A DNA stretch of 64,000 nucleotides, taken from Parerythrobacter_A sp963799315 (lineage in GTDB: Bacteria; Pseudomonadota; Alphaproteobacteria; Sphingomonadales; Sphingomonadaceae). The DNA lies in NCBI GenBank assembly GCA_963799315.1, contig CAWCWP010000001.1, positions 62,001 through 126,000 on the forward strand. The letters run 5' to 3'. How positions within the stretch are numbered: position 1 is the first letter of the stretch; every line of letters starts with the position of its first letter. The notes below the pieces were generated by a model. That model saw only the letters and a program-made list of their open reading frames with translations, did not search any database and was not told the origin of the DNA. This document shows, piece after piece, positions 18,598 through 29,700 of this stretch. The translations under genes were made by a program, and so were the position numbers.

Positions 18598-19905
18598 TCA
18601 ATTCTCGAATGCGCGGTGTCCGACGATGCTCAACCCATAGCCTTCCAGCGCCACTAGGGACTGCTGTGAATTGGTGAGCAGCTCCATGTCCTGCACGCCC
18701 AGTTCCGCCAGGATCTGCGCGCCGACACCATAGTCGCGGAATTCCTCGATATCGGGTTTGGGCGCCGGACTTCCGGTTTCGCTGCGCGCGCTGCTGTGGG
18801 CCTGCGTCATGGCGGTCAGGTTGCGGCCGCTGCTCTTGTTGATGACCACGATGACACCCGCGCCTTCGTTCGCAATAGTGGCCATCGAGCGTTCGAGCAT
18901 GCCACCGCGCGCGCTTTCTTCACCGAATACGTCGTCGAACAGATTCAACAGATGCATGCGCACCAAGGTCGGCTTGGCGGCGTCGATATGCCCAAGCGTC
19001 AGCGCCAGCGTTTCGTCGCCGGTTGCGGTGTTGTGGTATGTCGCCGCATTCCATTTGCCGCCGAACCGGCTGGCAAAACGGCTTTCGGCTTTCTTTTCGA
19101 CGATGTGATCGTGGCTGCGGCGATAGGCGATCAGGTCGCGGATCGTGCCGATCTTCAGATCGTGCTTTCTCGCGAAGGCGATCAGGTCGTCCATCCGCGC
19201 CATCGTGCCGTCTTCGTTCATTATCTCGCAGATCACGCCCGAAGGGTTCAGGCCGGCGAGCCGCGAAATATCCACCGCCGCTTCGGTATGTCCGGCACGC
19301 ACCAGCACGCCGCCGTCGCGGGCGATCAGCGGGAACACATGGCCCGGCGTCACAATGTCGTCGCGCCCGCGTGTCGCGTCGATTGCCACGCTGATCGTGC
19401 GTGCCCTGTCGCCTGCGCTGATGCCGGTGGTCACACCCTCGCGCGCTTCGATGCTGGTGGTAAAGGCGGTTTCGTGCCGCGTCCGGTTGTTCTGGCTCAT
19501 CGGTTCCAGGCCAAGCTGCTGGCACCGGCTGCGCGTCATCGACAGGCAAATCAGGCCCCGCCCATGCGTTGCCATGAAATTGACGGCGGCGGGCGTTGCC
19601 ATCTGTGCCGGGATCACGAGGTCGCCCTCGTTTTCGCGGTCCTCGTCATCGACCAGCACGAACATCCGCCCGTTGCGCGCTTCCTCGACGATTTCTTCGA
19701 CTGTCGCGAGGACAGGGCGATCGTCGTTCGCGGTGAGGAAGGCATCCAGCTTCGCCAGCGTTTCCGCGGTCGGGTTCCAGTGCTCCTCGGTACAGTCGCG
19801 CAGCGAATTGGCATGAAGTCCGGCAGCGCGCGCGATGGCGGAGCGGGACATGGCGCGGGCATCGACCAGCGCGCGGATACGGTTTTGTATGGAAAGTTCG
19901 GTCAT
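18598..19905 (-). CDS. ribB: 3,4-dihydroxy-2-butanone-4-phosphate synthase with N-terminal HTH and degenerate GTP cyclohydrolase II domain
   Basis: 435 residues from ATG 19905; an upstream in-frame ATG at 19953 is less likely. Residues 7-58 look like a short helix-turn-helix (ARAMSRSAIARAAGLHANSL). RibB follows from about residue 67 with DDEDRENEGD and GHVFPLIA; it makes the four-carbon riboflavin precursor from ribulose-5-phosphate. The C-terminal RibA-like half lacks the cysteine zinc ligands of active GTP cyclohydrolase II, having NLFDDVFGEESA where CLTGD and RCDCG would be, so it is probably inactive. No FMN riboswitch is visible upstream. Confidence 0.88.
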   Translation of the reverse strand: MTELSIQNRIRALVDARAMSRSAIARAAGLHANSLRDCTEEHWNPTAETLAKLDAFLTANDDRPVLATVEEIVEEARNGRMFVLVDDEDRENEGDLVIPAQMATPAAVNFMATHGRGLICLSMTRSRCQQLGLEPMSQNNRTRHETAFTTSIEAREGVTTGISAGDRARTISVAIDATRGRDDIVTPGHVFPLIARDGGVLVRAGHTEAAVDISRLAGLNPSGVICEIMNEDGTMARMDDLIAFARKHDLKIGTIRDLIAYRRSHDHIVEKKAESRFASRFGGKWNAATYHNTATGDETLALTLGHIDAAKPTLVRMHLLNLFDDVFGEESARGGMLERSMATIANEGAGVIVVINKSSGRNLTAMTQAHSSARSETGSPAPKPDIEEFRDYGVGAQILAELGVQDMELLTNSQQSLVALEGYGLSIVGHRAFEN

Positions 19906-20029
19906 GCGAGCGAATATCGAAACGAAAATGTGATTCGTCAAGCAGGTCTTCACATTATAATGTGAATTGCCGTGCGGGAAACGCCTATCCGCGCTTGAAC
20001 GGCAATGCTGTTGGTTCTAGACAATATCG

Positions 20030-20567
20030 ATGACCACCGCGTCCCCAGACATCGCTCCGGACACGCTTGCCGATCGTCTCCGTTTTGCAATGCGGCGGTT
20101 GCCCGGGCCGGTTTCGATCATCACTACGCATGACAGCGCCACCGACGGACCGGCAGGCATGGTCGCGTCTGCCGTCATTCCGGTCGCGATGGAGCCGCCA
20201 TCTATGCTGGTCGCGGTAAACCGGCAATCCGCCTGCCACGCTTCCATCGAGGAGACGGGGCGGTTCTGCATCAACCTGCTGGGAACGGACCAGCGTGCGC
20301 TGGTGAAGCCGTTTTCCACACCTTCATTACGTGACACAGCGTTTCACCGGAGCGGCATGGGAGTTTGCCGACCGCATACCGTTCCTGCCCGTAGCGACCG
20401 CCAATCTCTTTTGCCGTGTCGAGAACACGCTGGTCCACGGCAGCCATGAGCTGTTCGTCGGCGATGTTTACGATGTGAAACTGCGTGCCGAAGATACCGT
20501 ATCGGGCGATGTCGACCCGCTCGGATGGATGGAAGGCGGCTTCGCGCGTTTCGGCGCAATCGACTAG
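20030..20567 (+). CDS. Flavin reductase family protein (one frameshift as read)
   Basis: About 179 residues starting at ATG 20030, divergent from ribB. It resembles NAD(P)H:FMN reductase components (RutF/HpaC type): LRFAMRRLPGPVSIITT, MVASAVIPVAMEPPSMLV, and after a shift near 20328 LFCRVENTLVHGSHELFVGDV. It would supply reduced flavin to a two-component monooxygenase or act as a general flavin reductase. Adjacency to the riboflavin gene is suggestive but not proof of a link. Confidence 0.8.
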
Positions 20568-20577
20568 ATAAGCGGCG

Positions 20578-21343
20578 TCACTTCGGGTCGAGCGCGTCAC
20601 CGGGTGCCAGTTCGCCGGTGGCGTAAAGGTAGGCCGGGTCGAAATCGCCGGTCTTTTCCAGCAAAGCGCGATTTTCGCAGACCAGCCTGCCCCGTTTGAA
20701 ATCCGCAACACCTTTGCGCCGCAATTCACCCAGCGAACGGTTCATGTGGATCGACGTGGTGCCGCACATTTCGGCCAGGTCCGACTGCGTCAGGGGCGAT
20801 GCAAAACCATCGGGCAATGCCAGCCCGACATGCTCCAGCCGCTGCCAGATTTCCGCCAGCAAATGCGCAGTCCGGCGGCTGGCTTTCAGTTGGTGCAGTT
20901 TCAGTATCCATTGCCGATGGATCGCCGCATCCAGTAATGTCGAGAACCAGAAAAGGCGCGAGAGGTGCGGTTCGGCGTCCATTATGGCGGAGAGCGCGGA
21001 ATGGGGCACGATGCCGACCTTGACCGGGCCGATGGCCACCAGAGTTATGGTCCAGCCGCTTCAGCGCAAAACTGTGCAGGTCCATGAAATCGCCCGGTGT
21101 CTGCACGCTGACGACGTAACGATTGCCGTTTTCGTCGATGGTTCGCACCGCAAACCCTTCGATCAACATGGTCGAATACTCGCACATCACGCCGCGCTTC
21201 AGGATGCGCTCGTCATCTTCGAAGGTCTCGACCCGTTCGACCAGACCTTCCAGCACGCCCTTCTCGCGCGCCGTCATCGCATGACGGAGCCGACCGGCAA
21301 GGAAGCGTGCGGTGTTGGGAAATTCGGAATTATCATCGGTCAT
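20578..21343 (-). CDS. Crp/Fnr family transcriptional regulator (one frameshift as read)
   Basis: About 255 residues from ATG 21343. The N-terminal cNMP-binding-like domain contains DERILKRGVMCEYSTMLIEG and VQTPGDFMDLHSFAL; after a frame change near 21040 the HTH_Crp region LTQSDLAEMCGTTSIHMNRS follows. No cysteine cluster for an Fe-S sensor is visible in the N-terminus, so it is a Crp-like rather than an Fnr-like oxygen sensor. It follows the TetR gene, and if the TetR C-terminus is corrected they are separated by one base. Confidence 0.83.
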
Positions 21344-21357
21344 ATTATATCGAACCG

Positions 21358-22023
21358 TCAGGCATGGCATCGGGTTCCATCTGGAAAGCACTGATTTTCC
21401 TTAGTCTGACCGCAATCTTCGCGCCGTGGCATTTCAGCGATTCCCGCACGCGCGCCAGCGCGCTTTCGACCGGGTCGCGGTTCCTCCATCAGGGCGAAGC
21501 TGCCGCTGACGACATAGCTGCAATGGCCGTGCACCCCGGCAATCAGCGAGCGGGCAAGACGCGGCAGGTCCGTTGCAGGTGCGCCAGCGGACGGTGCGGG
21601 AAGTACCGCGGAAATTTCGCGCTCGACCAGGTCGGTCAGGCGACTGCGCTCCATCAGGTCCGGTTCGCTCAGGCCGGATCCTTCGGGCAACCGGTGCTCG
21701 TAAATCGCCGCCCACAGGCGCGGATGCGCGAGCGCGAAGCCGAAATATCCGCGCACCAGCGTTGCAATGCGGTCCTGCCCGCTTGTCGCGAGCGCGGCGG
21801 ACAGATGATCGACCCACAGGCCGAAAGTGCGCGTATTGATGGCAAGGATGAAACCGTCGAGCGATCCGAACACATTGTAGATCGTGCCGACGGAGTATCC
21901 CGCACGCTTGGCCACGGCGCGACCGGAAAAGCCGGACAGGCCCGTCTCCGACATCAGCGTATGTCCCGCCTCGATGAAAAGCGAACGCAGTTCGGCGGGG
22001 GTGTGATCGGAACGGCGGCCCAT
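21358..22023 (-). CDS. TetR/AcrR family transcriptional regulator
   Basis: 221 residues as read from ATG 22023, with an N-terminal HTH (VAKRAGYSVGTIYNVFGSLDGFI) and a helical effector domain. The last ~35 residues are arginine-rich and unlike the family. A shift near 21488 gives DPVESALARVRESL and a stop at 21345-21347, which would make the TetR and Crp genes almost abut. Paired operator-like palindromes lie directly upstream (22048-22085), consistent with autorepression and control of the divergent membrane protein. Confidence 0.85.
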   Translation of the reverse strand: MGRRSDHTPAELRSLFIEAGHTLMSETGLSGFSGRAVAKRAGYSVGTIYNVFGSLDGFILAINTRTFGLWVDHLSAALATSGQDRIATLVRGYFGFALAHPRLWAAIYEHRLPEGSGLSEPDLMERSRLTDLVEREISAVLPAPSAGAPATDLPRLARSLIAGVHGHCSYVVSGSFALMEEPRPGRKRAGARAGIAEMPRREDCGQTKENQCFPDGTRCHA

Positions 22024-22047
22024 GCCACGGAGCGCTAGCCGTAAAAC

Positions 22048-22085
22048 TGAACACTGTCTAATTTCGTTATTGAACAGCGTTCAAT
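22048..22085. promoter_or_regulatory. Candidate TetR operator, two half-palindromic copies
   Basis: ATTGAAC-AGC-GTTCAAT (22069-22085) is a near-perfect palindrome. A degenerate copy, TGAACACTGTCTA, lies at 22048-22060. An outer inverted pair CGCTAGCC (22033-22040) and GGCTAGCG (22090-22097) encloses both. The site lies in the 109-base gap between the divergent TetR and DUF2339 genes, where an autoregulatory operator would be expected. Confidence 0.6.
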
Positions 22086-22132
22086 TTAAGGCTAGCGGGA
22101 TGTGACGTAATGCAGGAACTGGCGGAACCGGT

Positions 22133-25066
22133 ATGACCGAACTGATACTTTTGCTCTTGGTTATTGCCGTTGCCATCATGTGGCGGCGCCAGACCGCCAT
22201 GTCGCAGGAGATGCGGGCTTTAAGGTTGCAACTGCCGGTTGTTCGACTTGGCACGGCTCAAAACGAGGGAGATGCCTCGACTTCGACGGTTCAAGACGAG
22301 CCACAGGAAGCGCCGGATAGCAAAGGCACTCGTAGCCCGATACCTGCCATGCGGAAATCCTCCGTGCCGATCACGGCGAAGCAGCAGGCGCCAGACCGGA
22401 AGGGCGCAGCGAAAGCGCAAACTGCCCAAATTCGAAACGCCCACCTTCAAGCTGCCCAGCATAGATTTCGAAAACCTGTTCGGTCGTCTGCTCCCGATCT
22501 GGGCGGGCGGCGTTGCACTGGCGGTCGCCGGTTTCTTCCTTGTGCGATACTCGATTGCGGCAGGCTTCTTCGGGCCGACCATCCGGGTCGCGCTCGGCTT
22601 CGTATTCGGCGCTGGCCTCGTCGCCGCTGCCGAACTTGCGCATCGTAATGCGGTTCGCATTGCGGACCCGCGCGTCGGTCAGGTGCTGGCCGGTGCCGGT
22701 CTCGCCACGCTGTACGGCGCGTTTTACATGGCGGGCACGCAGTACGATCTGGTCGGTACGGGCATCGCCTTTGCAGGCATGGCGGCGGTGACGGCGGCGG
22801 CTATCGGCCTGTCGTTCCGCTTCGGCTTGCCATCCGCGATACTCGGCCTGGTCGGCGGGTTTGCCGCACCGCTGCTGGTATCGAGCGACGCCCCCAATCT
22901 GGGTCTGCTGTCGCTTTATCTGGCGCTGGTGACGGCGGGGTTGAGCAAGGCGGGCGCAAACCAGGGCCGCAGCTGGCTGGCGCTGGCAAGTCTCGCAGGC
23001 GGTCTGGGCTGGGGCGCGCTGATCCTGATTTCAGGCGTTACCGGCTCGACCGACATCGTCGCATTCGGCGGATATCTGGTGCTGCTGGGCGCGGTCATTC
23101 CGGCTTTCACGCAGGGGCCGAATGTATCGCCGGTGCTGCGTGCAATCATCGGAGCGGTCGCGGCGGCGCAGATGGCGGCGATGGTTGCGCTGTCGGGCTT
23201 CACCCCGATGGCGTGGGCGCTTTACCTGTTGCTGGGCACGGCGCTGACCGGCCTGGCATGGCGAGATGCGCGCTTGCAGGAAGGTGCGGCGTTTGCCGGG
23301 CTGACGGGGCTGTTCCTGCTCGGCCTGTGGACCGGTTCGACGACCGGCGGCTTCCTGACGATTTTGGCCGCGATGGTTGCGCTGTTCATCACCATACCCG
23401 CGATCCGGCTGGTGCGCGGCAAAGATGCGGCGATATTGCATGTGCAGGTGGCCGCTTTGGCGCTTGGTTTTGCAAGCGGTCGGTGTTTTGCGGTTCATGG
23501 AGGAATGGTCCGGAATTGCGCTGGCGACTATCCCGCTTGCCGTTGCGGTGCTTCCACTTGCAGTAGTCTGGTGTCGCTACCCTGCCGACGACGAACCGTT
23601 CGGCTGGAAGCGGCTGCTGAACGTGGGCGCGGCGGCAACCCTGCTTGCGGCGGCTGCGGTGCTGGCCCTGCCGGAATGGACGGCACCGCTCGCGATCGCG
23701 CCGGTGGCGATGGGGCTGGTGGCGCTTGCATGGCGGCGGGACGAGCGCGGCCTGCTTGGCCTGTGCGTCGCCACCATCGCAGCCACGTTGCTCGCCCTGG
23801 TTTACGGGTCGAATTATATCGAGGCGGAGCGCCTGATCGAACCTGACGGCTGGCGCTGGAATTTGCAGTCGGTGCTGCGCTGGCTGGCGCTGCTGGCTCC
23901 GCCGGTGATGCTGGCCTTGCGCGATAACACGCCTGCAAAACTGCGTGGAGCAATGGAAGCGCTGGCGGTTGTCGCATTTTATGGCCTGCTTGCGCAGGTT
24001 CTGCCGGCGCTGATGCTGCCGTGGGCTATGGTGGCTTTGATTGTTGCCATAATTCTTTCGACATCGAAAGGGATCGGAAGGTTTTCTGCAACCATCACTG
24101 CGGCGGTCTTGGCAGGAGCCTGGGCATTGGTACCGATGGTGGACTGGCTTGCCTTTGCGGCGGAAAGCCTTGGCGGCGCGCCGATGCTTACATCCGGCAC
24201 GCTGGGGGTAGGCGATGCCTTGTTGCGGATCGTGCCGTTCGGTGCGGCGCTGGTCGGCGTGGCATGGCAACGCAAGGCGCAGGGCGGCAGATGGCAGGGT
24301 CTGGCAGCAGCCGCACTCGCAATGCTGATTGTCGGTGCGCATATCCTCTTCAAACAGGTCTTCGCAATCGAGAGCGAAGCGGCGTTCGTGACCTACGGGC
24401 TGGCGGAGCGGACCGTGTGGCAGGCCATGTTGCTCGCCGGCGCGGTAGCGGCGCTTGCGCATCCCGCAGGTGCCGGACAGGCTGGCGACTGTTCTTGCCG
24501 GGACCGCAGTGGTGCATTTCACGCTGTATGGCTTGTGGTGGCACAATCCGCTGGCATCGGCGCAGGAAGTCGGCGCGCTTGTCGTCGCAAACCTGCTGAC
24601 GGCGAGCTACGCGGCAGGGTTCGGGGCGTTGTATGTTCTGCGGCTCCGGTTCGCGGAAGGCCGTCGCGTCCGCCGTGCGCTGGATGGCGGCACCATGCTG
24701 CTTGCGGCGCTGTTCGCACTTTCGGCGCTGCGCCATGTATTTGCCGGGACCGTCCTGCTGGAACCGCCCGTCGGACAGACCGAAGATCTCCTGCGGTCGT
24801 TGCTCGGCATCGTGATGGCGGTCGGCTTCCTGCTATGGGGCAGTCGCGCGGCAGATCGCGGCGACACGGGCCGGACCTGGCGTATCGGCTCGCTGGTGCT
24901 GATGCTGCTTGCGGTGCTGAAGGTGTTCCTGTTCGACGCCGCCGGGCTTGAAGGGCTGGTGCGGGTCGCGTCGTTCATGGCGCTGGGCTTCAGCCTGATC
25001 GGGATCGGCTGGTTCTACACCCGCCAGCTGGCGGCGGCGAAACCGCCGCCCGAAACGGCGGGCTGA
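22133..25066 (+). CDS. Large multi-pass membrane protein, DUF2339-like (three frameshifts as read)
   Basis: About 980 residues from ATG 22133. An N-terminal membrane anchor (LILLLLVIAVAIMW) precedes a polar linker and then more than twenty hydrophobic segments, for example FGRLLPIWAGGVALAVAGFFLVR. Frames change near 22400, 23470 and 24470, each time resuming within the same hydrophobic pattern. The arrangement matches DUF2339 (putative surface/membrane) proteins, whose function is not known. It lies divergent from a TetR gene with an operator between, so expression is probably repressor-controlled. Confidence 0.78.
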
Positions 25067-25076
25067 CGGATGCCGG

Positions 25077-27777
25077 TCAGAACTGGGCGGACAGCGACAG
25101 CGAGAAGCTCTGGCCGACTTCGAAGGTGTTGATCTCGATCCGGTTCGCGCCGCTTTCCTGGAATTCGAAATTGTCGCGACCGGTCAGGTTGCGCGCTTCG
25201 AATTTCACTTCCAGTTCGGTTTCGCCGACCGTGATGCCCTGTCGCGCGACGAAATCCAGCCGGAAGCCGGGGTCTTCCAGAATATCGGGCAAGCTGGCGG
25301 TGCCCCGGCTGGTGACGCGCTCGCTGGCGTAGGACGCGAGGAACGTGATCTGCTGCAACCGGTCGACATTTTCGAGGCCGAGCTGAAGATTGACCAGGTG
25401 GTCCGATTGTCCGGTCAGCGGCACACCGTCGCGGAAGAAATTGGTGGCGGGCTGCTCCGCAAAAGGGAAGACCCGTGCAATATCGCCGTCGCCAACCTGC
25501 AATTCCGACTTCGTGTAGGTGTAATTGGCAAGCGCCAGTATGCGCTTGTCTTCCCACCAGCCGCCAAGGTCCAGCAAATCATAGCCGTACTGGATATCGA
25601 TTTCCGCGCCATACAGCTGCGCCTTGGGCGCATTGGCGAAGCCCGACACCTGCACATTGTCGGAGAAGCTGGAGAACACCTCGATCGGGTTGTCGATTTC
25701 CTTGTAAAACCCGGCCAGCGACATGCGGTTGCCGCGCCCCAGATAGTATTCGGCCCGCGCCTCGGCGTTGACCAGTTCGCTGTCCACCAGGTTCGGGTTG
25801 CCGTTGAACTGGCGGTTGTTTTCGGGGTTGAAATAGGTCTGGAAGATCAAGTTCGCGGAATTGCGGACGGGCAATCGTCTTGGAGGCGTTCACCCGGAAC
25901 TGGAGACCGTCCGTCGCTTCCCAGGTTATGGTCGCGGCGGGCAGGAAATAATCGTTGGCCAGCGCGGTCGCGCTGCCGGAATTGGTCGGAATTGCGAAAA
26001 CCTCGACCGGCGTGACCGTCTGCTCCGCGTCTTCGTATCGCACGCCGACATCTATCGTCACGCCAAGCACGGGTTCGATCAGGCCCTTGATATAGGCGCC
26101 GTGTGTGGTCAGCGCGGCGTCGAAAGCAGGGTCGGCCTGCGTGCTTTCAATCAGCCCGATCTGGTAGAAATCAATGACCGCATCGCCAAGCAACAGATCG
26201 GGCCGAAGTGCGCCGACTCCGTCTGGAAAGCTGGTGTTGGCATTGACCAGGAATTCGCGGCGGGTGGAGAACCGGTCGGTGTCGGTATAGGCGTACCCGG
26301 CGGACAGGCGGAGCCAGTCCGTTACCGGATAGCCGACATCGATACCGCCGTAATACAGGTCTTCCTGCAAGTCGGAGAACGCCACCGAGGCGCTGCCGGT
26401 CTGGCGGTCCAGCACGTTGATGAAAGTGTCGCCGAGCGGATCGTTGACGTTGTTGCTGCGCACATAGGTAAAATTGTATTCGAACGGCGATTCCCGCTGG
26501 GTGCGCGCGAAGCCACCGCGCAGGTCGATGCCGAGGTCGCCGAACTTAAGCTCGCCCACCAGCTGCGCGTTGTAGAGCTGGCGTTCGAACCAGGCGGTAT
26601 CCTGCTGGAACTCGCTGTCGTCGTCCTGGAAATCTTCGCCCAGCGACAGCCGCGATTGCTTCAGCGTGTCGCGGATGAACAGGTTGGTGAACCGGAACCG
26701 GTGGTCGCCTACTTCCAGCCCGAACCCGACCAGCGCGTTCACGAGAATGCGGTTGTCGGTCACGAAATCGCGAAAATCGGTATCGAGGTCGAGTTCCGAA
26801 TTGACGGCAGTTTGCGAAATGATGGAGCGATTGCGCCACTTGTTGGAAAGCGATGCGGTTGCAACGATGCCGAGCCGTGCATCGCCGATGTCGAGCGTGT
26901 CGCCCGCCGTGAGCCCGCCCGAGAAATTGGCGGGCAGTTCGTCGATGTTCTGGGTCAGAATCAGGTTCGGATTGCCGAGCTGGCGCAGGATGGCCTGTTG
27001 GTCGACGCCGGGATCGGACAGGCGCTGGCCGCTGGCGAAAAAGGTTTGCAGGGCGGGCGGGATGTCGCGCGTGCCGTTATCGAAGCCGGTCCAGTCGCTG
27101 TCCGACCCGAAATAGTCGATGCCGCTTTGGAACGTCGTCTGCTCGTCGCCGCTGATGCTGCCGCTGATCTTGAAGAAGCGTTCCTCGGGCACAGCGCGCG
27201 TGGTGAGGTTGATGACGCCGCCGCCGAACTCGCCCGGATAGTTGACCGAATAGGTCTTCTGGACGAGCGAGCTGGCAACGATGCTGGTCGGGAAGATATC
27301 GAGCGGCACGACGCGGCTGAGCGGTTGGGGCGACGGCAGCGGCAGTCCATTGAGCAGTGCGAGCGAATACCGGTCGCCTAGACCGCGCACGAAGACGAAG
27401 CCCTGTCCCTGCACCGAAAGGCCGGTAACGCGGCCCAGCGCGCCCGCGATATCGCCTTCACCGGTCCGCGCGATCTGTTCGCTCGACAGGACCGAAACGA
27501 CTTGCGACGAGCTGCGCGTCAGATCGCGGTTGCGCCGACCGGTGACGATGATTTCGCCACCGGGAATGGAAATTTCGGGCTGCTCGAACGGTTCTTCCTG
27601 ACCGGTATCATCGACGCCTGTCACTTGATCGGCGAGATTCTCCGCATCCTGCTGCGCCGTTGCGTCGGTGGGCGAACCTTCCGCACCGGTTCCGGTGCTT
27701 TGCGCGAACGCAGCGCCCGGAACTGTGAGTGCGGTAGTGACGAGAAGCACGCATGCCAGCCGCTTGCCGATAAACAT
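25077..27777 (-). CDS. TonB-dependent receptor (one frameshift as read)
   Basis: About 900 residues from ATG 27777 with a signal peptide ending GAAFAQ, an acidic N-terminal segment, then EIIVTGRRNRD (TonB box region), the plug with GFVFVRGLGDRYSLALLNG, and a barrel ending LSLSAQF. The frame changes near 25862; RPQFRELIFQTYFNPENNRQ is restored on joining. Sequences such as GLGDRY in the plug are typical of a receptor class that comes paired with a secreted beta-helix protein, as here with the gene just upstream. Ligand unknown. Confidence 0.88.
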
Positions 27778-27838
27778 GGCCGAAGACCCCTTTTGACGCT
27801 GTGCAGCCGCAGGCGATTTGCCCGGCCGGACCGGACGT

Positions 27839-29412
27839 TTACGAATAGACGGGCAGCGACAGGCAGGAGCCTGTGTTGTTGCCGAAGGTGATCGCCGCGC
27901 TGTCGCAGGTCCAGCCTTCGAAACGGGTATCACCCGCCTGTGCCGCGCCGACGAATCCGGCATTGTCGAAGAACGTCGACAGCGCGGTGGGATCGAAGGC
28001 GACGAGTGCATCTTCGTTCGCACCGTTCAGATACGTCATCGTCAGCGTGTTGGTGAACGACTTGTTGTTGTTCGTGCCAGCATCGAAGATCGCCTCAGCT
28101 TGCGCGGCCGTCACACCGCCGCTGCCGCTGCGGAAATCCGTAGCGCAATCGAGCGCGACCGAGTTGAAGCGCGGCGGGCCGACATCGTCCAGACCGGCAT
28201 TCGCAGCCCGCGTGGTTTCGTCAAGATCGACCCGGATACATGGCGTACCCTGCGAGTTGTCGACAATGATGGTGTTGAGCAGCGAATAGTCGGCACCACC
28301 GCGAATGCGCACGACCTGATCGTCCGTCTTGCGTTGGATGAAAGTGGCGTTCGAGACCAAGGTGTTCTGGCGCGGGGTTTGGTCTTCGAGGCCGTTGTTG
28401 GAGTCGGCTTCGATGATGGTGTCGCCTACCTCGTCACGCTGGACCGCGACGACATATTGCAGGTTGGCCTTCACGCCTGTGTCGGTGTCGATCGAGTCAT
28501 CTTCTGCGCCGACGACGACCAAGCCCTTGATGTTCACATTACCGCCGAAGAATTCGACGCCATCATCGGAGCTGTTGTAGCTCATGATATTGTTGATCGT
28601 GGTGCCGCTGCCGGTGCCGCCCGTGGTCAGCGACTGCAATTCGTTGTCGCCAGAAAGAACGAAGCCGGAATAGCGGATCTGCACGAATTCGAGCGTTCCG
28701 GAACTGTCGTCGTTTGTCGCGCCGCCAAACACGGCAGGCTGCGCGGCGCCTTCGACCTGGCGTTCGCAGTTCACTGTGCCCGGCGTGGCGTTGGGCGCGA
28801 TGCAATCGGTTACGGGTGCCCGACCGGAAAGGACAAGGCCGCCCCACTGGCCCGGACGAGTTGGCGTTGATGAACGAACCGCCGATTACGTTGTCGCGGC
28901 TGGTGAAGATAATCGGGCGCGCCGCCGTGCCGATGGCGGAAATGCTGTTGCCGCGATTGACGTTCAGGAACGACGAACCCGAAGCGTAAACTATAACGCC
29001 AGGTTCGATCGACAGCGTGACGTCGGTATCCGTCAGTCCGTCGCTCGCGTCGGGGGCAGGGCCGCCATCGGTGCCGACATCGACCCGCCCGGCCAGCCGG
29101 TACAGGACGCCCTGGATATAGGGCAGCGTGCTGTTCGACGTGAAGCGGGCAGGAAGTGCGCACACCCGGTATTCGCCGGTGTCGCCGGTGATCGTGCCTT
29201 CATCGACCAGTCCGCCCGTATTGTTCGAGATCGTCGGACAGCCGCCAGCGGGCGTGACCAGCGTTCCGCCGGTTGGCGTCGGTGTCGGCGTAGGAGTACG
29301 GCGTCGGGTTGTTGATAATGACGTTACCGCCGGTTCCGGGCGAAGCAATTTCGTCTGCGCCACAGCCGGCAAGTGCCAGCATGCTGCAACCGAGTACGAG
29401 CGATCGGGTCAT
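27839..29412 (-). CDS. Beta-helix-type outer-surface lipoprotein (two frameshifts as read)
   Basis: About 520 residues from ATG 29412. The lipobox LALAGC places the lipidated cysteine at residue 17. A TPTPTPTPTGG linker follows, then a domain rich in short turns with asparagine and valine (SFLNVNRGNSISAIGTAARPIIFTS-type rungs), consistent with a parallel beta-helix. Frame changes lie near 29300 (in the TP repeat) and 28860. The gene is 60 bases upstream of the TonB receptor on the same strand, so the two are probably cotranscribed and the lipoprotein may capture or process its ligand. Confidence 0.75.
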
Positions 29413-29500
29413 GGTTTTCACAGGCGCAATCCCATCCATTTCAAAGCGGAGAATCAGGTTCGAATGATGTTTTCGATGGGCCGCAGCTACGGGCGGGTTG

Positions 29501-29655
29501 TGACAGTTTGTTTGCAAGGCCGGATGTAATATTTCTGCCATTCAGGCGACTTTTCAGTGAAATAGTCTGTTCGACACTCTCATTCAAATCCTTGTAAAAG
29601 AACACGCTTTTCCTGTTTACGGCAGATATAAGTCAATATGACAGTTTTGTTGCAA
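29501..29655. promoter_or_regulatory. Two near-identical 17-base regulatory repeats in a divergent promoter region
   Basis: TGACAGTTTGTTTGCAA (29501-29517) and TGACAGTTTTGTTGCAA (29639-29655) share 15 of 17 bases and lie 138 bases apart between the lipoprotein gene and the TPR-like gene. On the minus strand each reads as TTGCAA then an A-rich spacer then CTGTCA, which recalls one good half and one weak half of a Pho box. The second copy lies at the -35 position of a possible promoter with TATATA at 29671-29676. Regulator identity is unproven. Confidence 0.45.
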
Positions 29656-29700
29656 TGAGCGGCGGAAGGGTATATAGGTGCATCATCAGGAGAGAGAAAA

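Noticed and set aside
19906..20029. Possible FMN riboswitch upstream of ribB.
   Set aside because: The gap is short and shows none of the conserved FMN aptamer blocks.
29290..29310. Frameshift within a TP-repeat coding tract, suggestive of phase variation of the surface lipoprotein.
   Set aside because: The repeat unit is six bases, so slippage would keep frame; similar indels occur throughout the window in genes without repeats, making sequence error more likely.
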